This document shows, piece after piece, positions 14,754-19,344 of a stretch of 19,344 nt of DNA. Made by a program: the position numbers and the translations under genes. The DNA is from an uncultured Desulfomonile sp. (GTDB lineage Bacteria > Desulfobacterota > Desulfomonilia > Desulfomonilales > Desulfomonilaceae), in NCBI GenBank assembly GCA_903853735.1, contig CAINUH010000198.1:1-19344 (forward strand), written 5' to 3'. The number at the start of each line of letters is the position of its first letter. Position 1 is the first letter of the stretch. The notes beneath the pieces were generated by a model. That model made no database searches, had not been told where the DNA came from, and saw only the letters and a program-made list of their open reading frames with translations.

Positions 14754-17342
14754 ATGGACTTTATTAAGAAACTTGCCGACATCGTAGGGGAGAAAAACAT
14801 TGTGGCCTCAAACGTGGATTGCCTGGCCTATTCCCGAGACATGTCGATCCATGCTGGCGTCCCCCAAGCTGTTGTTTTTGTGAGCAATGCAGAACAGGTG
14901 AGCAACATACTATCGCTGGCCAATTCAGAAAAGGTGCCTGTAGTGGCCCGAGGTACCGGCTCGTCTGTTACTGGTGCGGTTCTGCCTATAAAGGGCGGGG
15001 TAGTGGTCGATTTCACTCGAATGAACGCTGTCAAAGAGATCAACAAAGCAGATGGATACGTCGTAGTAGAACCTGGAGTCATCTGCAACGCACTCAATGC
15101 CAAGCTTGCCCCGACGCACTTTTTTCCTCCCGACCCAGGCAGCGCGCCCATAGCCACAATCGGGGGCATGATTTCCACCAATGCCAGCGGAGTTCGCGCA
15201 GCGAAGTATGGTACAACCAAGGACTACGTGAAGCGTCTAACCGTAGTACTGGCAGATGGACGGATAATCAGGACGGGGGATCTGGCGCCGAAGAGTTCAG
15301 CAGGCTACGATCTTACCCATTTATTTGCAAGCTCTGAGGGAACCCTTGGAGTTATTACAGAAGCCACTCTCAAGATTTTACCCATGCCGGAATATGAGGC
15401 TTTTGCCAAGGCTTCTTTCCCCGACGTTGACACAGCCGGAAGAGCGGTTGAAAAGATTTTCACCTCGGGGCTGGAATTGGCGACATGCGAGATACTGGAC
15501 AACGTCTGTCTGGATGTGGCTCGTGATGCCCTCAAAATGGACATACCGAAAAATGTCAATTGCCAGCTCTTTATGGGGGTCGATGGCCCCAAGTCCGCTG
15601 TAGAGGAACAGATCAAGAAAATCGACGAGATATGCAAATCCGTGGGGGGGATTGAAAACATCTGGTCTGACAATCCTGTGGAAAAGGCAAAACTCTTCGC
15701 AGCCAGGGGTGGTCTGGTGCCTGCCATGAGCCGGCTCAGACCCTCTTATCGCCTCGTACCCCTTGTGGAAGATTTCGGAGTGCCCATAAGCCGAATTCCT
15801 GAAACCATAGCGGAAATCCAAAAGGTGGGAGACAAATACGGTTTCCCCGTTGCTACTTTTGGCCACATTGGCGACGGCAACCTTCACGCCACCTTCATCA
15901 TGAACCCGACTGTGCCGGAGCATTGGGACAAGGTGAAGAAAATTGCCTTGGAATTCATTGACATGACCCTCCGTTTCCAGGGCACCGTCTCAGCGGAGCA
16001 CGGAGTTGGTATGGCCAAGTCCCCATACATCGGCAAGCAGTTGGGCGAAGCCCTTGAACTCATGAAGGCCATCAAGAAAACAATCGACCCCAACAATATC
16101 CTCAATCCCGGCAAAATGGGTTTCGATGACTCCATAAAGGACATTCTGGACGAAAACATATTTGCCAGGTTTCTCAAAGAACCTGAAAAGGTGGAACATT
16201 TCCTGGACTACGTGGACAACGAAATACTGGCATGTATCCAATGCGGGTTTTGCCGCGCGGGTTGTCCCACTTTCGCCGAGACCACTCTGGAATCGCTTAA
16301 TGCCAAGGGGCGTGTAACATTGGCATTTCAAATGCTGACAGGCAGCCTCGAGCCGTCGGAGGATCTTGCGAAGAGGCTTTACCAGTGCATGCTCTGCCTC
16401 AACTGCCGGTCGGTCTGCCCCGCTCAAGTGAAAGTCTCCGACATTATTAGGGCTGCACGAGAAAGACTTGTGGAAAAGGGATACCTTCCGGAAGTGTTCA
16501 AACCGGCTCTGGCTTCAATGTTAGACGCCGCCAACCCACTTCTGGCTTCAAAAGAAAAGAGGGCTGACAGCTATCCTTCAGATTACAAGAAGGCCGTCCC
16601 CGGCCAAACCCAGGCCATCCTTCACCTTGGATGCGTTACAAGTTTTCAGGATGTAAAGATAATTCCCGCTATCATGGAGATTTTGGACAAAGCCGGAGTG
16701 GATTATGGAGCACTCGGACAAGACGAAACCTGCTGCGGCTATCTCGCCTATCTCGTCGGAGACATGGACACATTCAGGAAAGCCATGGATGTCTATACTC
16801 AGCGCATGGCTCAATACAAACCTAAACAACTCGTAACGACTTGCGCCGGCTGCTTGAAAACCTTCCGCGATCTCTATTCCCATTACGGAGGCGGCAATGG
16901 GTATGAAGTTTTGCATAGCGTGGAGTTGCTGGAACAGCTCATCAGCGAGGGCCGCGTCAAATTCAAAGAGGACGGAACCCCACTAAAAGTTGTGTATCAC
17001 GACCCGTGCGATATGGGCCGCCACATGGGTGTATACGAACCGCCTCGCAATGTTCTGAAAGCAATCCCGGGTGTTGAACTTCTCGAGTTCCCACAAAATC
17101 GAACCCTTGCCAAGTGCTGTGGGGGCGGAGGCGGCATGAAGGGCTTCGACAATGACATGGCTGGAGACATAGGTTACAAGAGACTGCTGTCAGCCATTGA
17201 CCTTGGGGCGGATGTCCTGGTTTCCGCTTGCCCATCGTGCAAGGGAACTTTCAATCAAGCTGCTGCCAGGGCTCGCAAAGACAAGAAAGGCAAAATCAGG
17301 GTGATGGATGTAACTGAGCTGGTAGCAAGTCGTTTGGCATAA
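14754..17342 (+). CDS. Fused FAD- and Fe-S-containing 2-hydroxyacid dehydrogenase (GlcD-GlcF type)
   Basis: The product is 862 aa from the ATG at 14754, which has AAGGAG 6 nt before it; the upstream 14703 ATG has no such site. Residues about 35-210 are a PCMH-type FAD domain (PVVARGTGSSVTGAVLP; DPGSAPIATIGGMISTNASG). About 215-455 are the FAD-oxidase C domain with GHIGDGNLHATF (370-381) and SAEHGVGMAK (413-422). Two 4Fe-4S motifs follow, C494/C497/C500/C504 and C545/C548/C551/C555. Two cysteine-rich CCG domains end the protein (C660-C661, C697-C700; C752, C788-C789, C826-C829). This is a GlcD/GlcF or D-lactate dehydrogenase in one chain, oxidising D-lactate, glycolate or a related 2-hydroxyacid and passing electrons to an Fe-S, quinone or heterodisulfide-like acceptor. 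The substrate is not fixed by sequence. It is single in its transcription unit, with no permease or ETF beside it. Confidence 0.92.
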   Translation: MDFIKKLADIVGEKNIVASNVDCLAYSRDMSIHAGVPQAVVFVSNAEQVSNILSLANSEKVPVVARGTGSSVTGAVLPIKGGVVVDFTRMNAVKEINKADGYVVVEPGVICNALNAKLAPTHFFPPDPGSAPIATIGGMISTNASGVRAAKYGTTKDYVKRLTVVLADGRIIRTGDLAPKSSAGYDLTHLFASSEGTLGVITEATLKILPMPEYEAFAKASFPDVDTAGRAVEKIFTSGLELATCEILDNVCLDVARDALKMDIPKNVNCQLFMGVDGPKSAVEEQIKKIDEICKSVGGIENIWSDNPVEKAKLFAARGGLVPAMSRLRPSYRLVPLVEDFGVPISRIPETIAEIQKVGDKYGFPVATFGHIGDGNLHATFIMNPTVPEHWDKVKKIALEFIDMTLRFQGTVSAEHGVGMAKSPYIGKQLGEALELMKAIKKTIDPNNILNPGKMGFDDSIKDILDENIFARFLKEPEKVEHFLDYVDNEILACIQCGFCRAGCPTFAETTLESLNAKGRVTLAFQMLTGSLEPSEDLAKRLYQCMLCLNCRSVCPAQVKVSDIIRAARERLVEKGYLPEVFKPALASMLDAANPLLASKEKRADSYPSDYKKAVPGQTQAILHLGCVTSFQDVKIIPAIMEILDKAGVDYGALGQDETCCGYLAYLVGDMDTFRKAMDVYTQRMAQYKPKQLVTTCAGCLKTFRDLYSHYGGGNGYEVLHSVELLEQLISEGRVKFKEDGTPLKVVYHDPCDMGRHMGVYEPPRNVLKAIPGVELLEFPQNRTLAKCCGGGGGMKGFDNDMAGDIGYKRLLSAIDLGADVLVSACPSCKGTFNQAAARARKDKKGKIRVMDVTELVASRLA

Positions 17343-17411
17343 CAACTCATTGGCATTTATACCGATTGCGTTTGCGGCAACCAAATTTCAGCGAAGAAAT
17401 AATCTTGGATA

Positions 17412-17431
17412 GGCGGGCGCCCTTGCCCGCC
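17412..17431. repeat. GC-rich REP-like palindrome
   Basis: GGCGGGC (17412-17418) and GCCCGCC (17425-17431) are perfect complements around GCCCTT. It lies 70 bp after the oxidoreductase stop. No T-run follows, so it is more like an intergenic REP/hairpin repeat that could protect the 3' end of the mRNA than an intrinsic terminator. Confidence 0.55.
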
Positions 17432-17551
17432 ACTCTGCCGCAGAAATTTCGAAATAGTATCGGATGAGGGGATTAGCGTTCTTTAGAGAGAGTTAGTCCC
17501 CCATCAAGGCAAACAAGAATTGACATGAGGCCTTCGAAACGGCAAAAAGAG

Positions 17552-17580
17552 TTGACAAGCGAGCCAATTGTTTGATAAAT
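17552..17580 (+). promoter_or_regulatory. Candidate promoter of the winged-helix regulator
   Basis: A perfect TTGACA lies at 17552-17557. ATAAAT at 17575-17580 is 17 nt away, or GATAAA with a 16-nt spacer. The -10 is weak. The predicted start near 17587 lies about 26 nt before the ATG at 17613. Confidence 0.4.
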
Positions 17581-17612
17581 GAACATCAAACACTGAACAA
17601 TGGCAGGGCAAA

Positions 17613-18182
17613 ATGGACGATCCAATACTCGAATATCATATCCTGGATGCAGTCCACGACAATGATGGAAGCCTCACCCAGAGGAATATTTCCGAAAAAA
17701 TCAGCCGGTCTGTTGCTTCGGTGAATTTTGCCCTGAGGCTTCTGGCGGTCAAAGGTTATATAAAGATATCAGGAGCCAATCCCAGAAATCTTAAATATCA
17801 TCTGACTCCCAGAGGCGTGTTGCAGAAATCTGTCTTGGCGTACAACTTTCTAAAAAGGCAAAGAGCCCTCTACGACGAAGTCAGAAAGCAGCTCTTGGCC
17901 CAGTTAACGGGACTGTCAGAGGAAGGCGTGTCTTCGGTGGCGATCTACGGCTGGACGCCGTTTACGGAAGCCGCTGTACTTTTTTTAATTTCTGAAGGGA
18001 TAAATATCACTGCTCTGTATGCCAAGAGTCTTGACGGTGTAGGCCGGTATAACAAGATACCGGTTAGGCTCATCGCTGAGTTTCAAGCGGATTGCCAAGT
18101 TTTGGTGCTCATGGAGCACTTACCGGAAGAGTGCAAGCCCAAAATTGGTACCAGAATTGAAGAGTGTTTTCCCGTGGGCTGA
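17613..18182 (+). CDS. Winged-helix (MarR/EPS-associated-like) regulator with Rossmann-like C-terminal domain
   Basis: The product is 189 aa. Residues about 5-75 form a winged helix: EYHILDAVHDNDGSLTQRNI, then SEKISRSVASVNFALRLLAV as the recognition helix region, then KGYIKISGANPRNLKYHLTP as the wing. This fits the MarR-like 'EPS-associated' regulators found by polysaccharide loci. Residues 75-100 are helical (LKRQRALYDEVRKQLL), a likely dimer helix. Residues about 106-175 read SSVAIYGWTPFTEAAVLFLI, then a strand/helix series ending VLVLMEHLPEEC. This resembles a small Rossmann unit in which the usual glycine-rich 'YGAGE' is 'YGWTP', so ligand binding may differ or be lost. The start has only a weak site (AGGG). 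It stands alone, so its target is unknown; no exopolysaccharide genes are in the window. Confidence 0.75.
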   Translation: MDDPILEYHILDAVHDNDGSLTQRNISEKISRSVASVNFALRLLAVKGYIKISGANPRNLKYHLTPRGVLQKSVLAYNFLKRQRALYDEVRKQLLAQLTGLSEEGVSSVAIYGWTPFTEAAVLFLISEGINITALYAKSLDGVGRYNKIPVRLIAEFQADCQVLVLMEHLPEECKPKIGTRIEECFPVG

Positions 18183-18223
18183 GATAGCGGGTCTTAAAAC
18201 AAAAAGAATCTTGGCCGATGATT

Positions 18224-18259
18224 TAAAATAGCTTATGTATTAATATGTTAGCTATTTTA
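18224..18259. terminator. AT-rich perfect 10-bp inverted repeat, possible bidirectional terminator
   Basis: TAAAATAGCT (18224-18233) and AGCTATTTTA (18250-18259) are perfect complements with a 16-nt loop. It lies 42 bp after the stop of the winged-helix gene. The A-rich left arm and T-rich right arm suit an intrinsic terminator in either direction, but the stem is AT-rich and no separate U-tract follows. An operator is the alternative. Confidence 0.4.
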
Positions 18260-18357
18260 TAAAGGCGCGAAGCGTGTACTGATATGTAATTCGATATGAA
18301 TTGTAAGACTGACTCTCGTGGTCCTGAAAGTTGAGGCCGGTCATCAGAATCCAGATC

Positions 18358-18414
18358 ATAAAGACCCGGCGTGCTGACTTGGCCGCCAAATTCAAAGCTA
18401 CAGTGGCCCTGGAC
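18358..18414 (+). pseudogene. Scrap of an IS3-type OrfA transposase N-terminus
   Basis: One frame reads IKTRRADLAAKFKATVALD. OrfA proteins of IS3-family elements commonly begin M(K)KTRRxxxxEFKAxVALEA. The match is only about 19 residues and ends at VALD, where the frame runs into the HigB-like remnant. The initiator position is ATA instead of ATG. Nothing else of an insertion sequence is visible, so this is a low-confidence scar. Confidence 0.35.
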
Positions 18415-18415
18415 T

Positions 18416-18599
18416 TACTGGTATGCATCCCTGACGAGATTGACCGAATGCGAGAACGTCCTTTTTCTTACATGGCAACACGGTGATCTTCGACGTTGGA
18501 GGAAACGATTATCGGATCGTGACCGAGATCGACTACGAAAGGTAGGCTGTCATAGTACGTTGGGGAGGCTATCATAAGGATTACGATAAACGTAACTGA
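18416..18599 (+). pseudogene. Decayed HigB-type (RelE-fold) mRNA interferase toxin
   Basis: The strongest part, 18477-18599, reads NTVIFDVGGNDYRIVTEIDY, ER, then a TAG at 18543-18545, then AVIVRWGGYHKDYDKRN and TGA. HigB toxins have 'GNxVIFDIGGNKYRLIxxIxYxRxxVYIRWxGTHKEYDK', so the in-frame TAG and GGYH for GTHK mark damage. The preceding piece in another frame (18416-18465, YWYASLTRLTECENV) resembles the 'AWYxxxxxAxWxNxxDVR' helix of the same family, implying a frameshift around 18465-18475. The N-terminal 20-25 residues are missing; an IS3-like scrap lies in that place. No HigA-type antitoxin follows; a Phd/YefM-like stub does. Confidence 0.65.
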
Positions 18600-18648
18600 A
18601 GCTCGCTCGAAGTTATACAAGCTGATCGATGTGGTGAGTGATGGCTAA
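18574..18648 (+). pseudogene. Phd/YefM-type antitoxin, N-terminal stub
   Basis: The frame reads ITINVTEARSKLYKLIDVV, then SDG and TAA at 18646-18648. YefM/Phd antitoxins begin 'MxxINVTEARxNLYxLIDxV', so the match is specific although short. The usual ATG position is ATA at 18574-18576, followed by AGG ATT ACG. A strong GGGGAGG (18561-18567) lies at the right distance before it. The remaining 60 or so residues, including the toxin-binding tail, are absent. The stub overlaps the end of the HigB-like remnant and its stop overlaps the start of the HEPN gene (ATGGCTAA at 18641-18648). Confidence 0.55.
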
Positions 18649-19024
18649 TCGTTCAAGAGACTGGCTAAATCAAGCGATACGAGACCTGGACCAGGCTAGG
18701 TCTTCCCAGTCCGAAGGTCGTCATGAATGGGCGTGCTTTGCAGCCCAACAGTCGGCTGAAAAGGCTGTCAAGGCCCTTCACCTGGCGTCGGCCCAAGAAG
18801 CCTGGGGACACATGGTGGCCAGATTGCTCATGGAACTACCCTGCGCGGTGCCCGAGCCGTTGGTAGAGAGAGCCAAAGTATTAGACAACTATTACACGCC
18901 AACCCGGTATGCCAACGGACATCCGGAAGGAGCGCCTTTCGAGCATTATGGACAAATACAGAGCGGGGAGGCAATTCAATATGCCGGCGAGATCGTTGAA
19001 TTCGTCAGTGTTCAAATGGCCTGA
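18641..19024 (+). CDS. HEPN-domain toxin of a HEPN/MNT pair
   Basis: The product is 127 aa from the ATG at 18641; a GTG one codon earlier is possible. It matches the COG2250/COG1895 HEPN pattern: RDWLNQAIRDLDQAR, then HEWACFAAQQSAEKAVKALH, GHMVARLLMEL, and YYTPTRYANGHPEGAPFEHY. The conserved polar residues include R89 and H94, an R-x4-H arrangement like the HEPN RNase motif. HEPN/MNT pairs are type II or type VII toxin-antitoxin systems in which the HEPN protein cleaves RNA and the nucleotidyltransferase neutralises it, in one case by AMP transfer. The ribosome site is weak (GGTGAG). The nucleotidyltransferase gene starts 44 bp before this stop, which shows tight coupling. It appears intact. 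Confidence 0.85.
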   Translation: MANRSRDWLNQAIRDLDQARSSQSEGRHEWACFAAQQSAEKAVKALHLASAQEAWGHMVARLLMELPCAVPEPLVERAKVLDNYYTPTRYANGHPEGAPFEHYGQIQSGEAIQYAGEIVEFVSVQMA

Positions 19025-19344
19025 TGCCCAGGAAGTGGATCGGGCGGTTCGAGCATGGGCCTCTGTTGTAGCTCGAAGGCACACAAATGTAGTCCGAATT
19101 GGTTACTTTGGATCATACGCCCGGGGTGATTGGGGTGTGGGAAGCGACTTGGATCTGCTTGCAATAGTTGAAGGCTCCGAGGAACCGTTTGAACGTCGTT
19201 CTTTGTCGTGGGACTTGCGTGATCTTCCCGTCGCGGCTGACTTGCTGGTTTACACGGTAGATGAATGGGAGAAGCTTCAAGCGGAAGGCGGCCGATTCGT
19301 GCGCACGCTCGAACAAGAAGCTGTCTGGCTGCCTGCAGTGACAC
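18981..19344 (+). CDS. MNT-domain nucleotidyltransferase antitoxin (cut by the window end)
   Basis: The frame is open from the ATG at 18981 to the edge, 121 codons. GGAGG (about 18967-18971) lies 9 nt before it, within the HEPN gene. The protein starts MPARSLNSSVFKWPDAQEVD and then shows the minimal nucleotidyltransferase motif GSYARGDWGVGSDLDLL (44-60) with the metal-binding D56 and D58, and a third acidic residue in VAADLLVYT (D87). This GSxxRG-x5-SDxDL motif defines MNT proteins paired with HEPN toxins, and all three acidic residues are kept, so AMP-transfer activity is possible. The gene overlaps the HEPN stop by 44 bp. The C-terminus is outside the window; MNT proteins are usually 100-150 residues, so little is likely missing. 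Confidence 0.85.
   Translation, partial: MPARSLNSSVFKWPDAQEVDRAVRAWASVVARRHTNVVRIGYFGSYARGDWGVGSDLDLLAIVEGSEEPFERRSLSWDLRDLPVAADLLVYTVDEWEKLQAEGGRFVRTLEQEAVWLPAVT

Noticed and set aside
17470..17505. GGGGATTA...TTAGTCCCC as a terminator
   Set aside because: The stem needs a G-T pair, the loop is long and no T-run follows; too weak to annotate.
18371..18577. A 68-codon plus-strand frame as a real small gene
   Set aside because: Only its middle resembles a protein family (HigB), and the best family match continues in a different frame; it is a shifted pseudogene frame.

Overview
The window looks like chromosomal DNA of moderate GC from a Gram-negative anaerobe, most likely a deltaproteobacterium (Desulfobacterota, Desulfomonile/Syntrophobacter-like). 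This placement is inference. It rests on the rpsO-pnp-M16 peptidase order, a fused GlcD/GlcF-type FAD/Fe-S oxidoreductase, a deltaproteobacterial style of GluRS, a B12-binding radical SAM protein and a decayed RAYT-type (REP-associated tyrosine transposase) element. No rRNA, tRNA or CRISPR array was found.

Layout. (1) 1-760: the 5' end of a B12-binding radical SAM gene runs off the left edge on the minus strand. A broken RAYT element with three copies of its terminal sequence sits 15 bp upstream of that gene. (2) 751-3150 (+): a candidate promoter, a small exported Pro/Cys-rich protein, a large membrane-anchored GTPase, and the last 56 codons of an FtsX/MacB-type ABC permease whose ATG overlaps the GTPase stop. 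(3) 3163-5689 (-): an AmpG/PAT-type MFS transporter, then a DUF502 membrane protein and a PaaI-type thioesterase overlapping by 20 bp. (4) 5690-6483: a poorly coding stretch with one possible single-TM protein. (5) 6484-10420 (+): an MBL-fold hydrolase, gltX, an unknown 171-aa protein with a promoter that would give a leaderless mRNA, and an exported TPR plus retropepsin-like protein. (6) 10510-14248 (-): rpsO, pnp and an M16 zinc protease, a conserved RNA/translation cluster. (7) 14249-17342 (+): a regulatory gap with a hairpin and a good promoter, then the FAD/Fe-S oxidoreductase (D-lactate, glycolate or 2-hydroxyacid dehydrogenase type). (8) 17343-18182: a REP-like hairpin, a promoter and a winged-helix regulator with a Rossmann-like C-terminal half. 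(9) 18183-19344: an accessory patch holding an AT-rich hairpin, an IS3-type OrfA scrap, a decayed HigB-like toxin, a short Phd/YefM-like antitoxin stub, and an apparently intact HEPN/MNT toxin-antitoxin pair cut by the right edge.

Functional picture. Most of the window is housekeeping: tRNA charging, ribosomal protein S15, RNA decay, and 2-hydroxyacid oxidation. The accessory material lies at the two ends and around the GTPase. I saw no clear new multi-gene defence or biosynthetic system. The best leads are the layered toxin-antitoxin remains at 18.36-19.34 kb, the secreted Cys/Pro-rich protein paired with a membrane GTPase, and the periplasmic TPR-retropepsin protein beside an unknown gene with a possible leaderless transcript.
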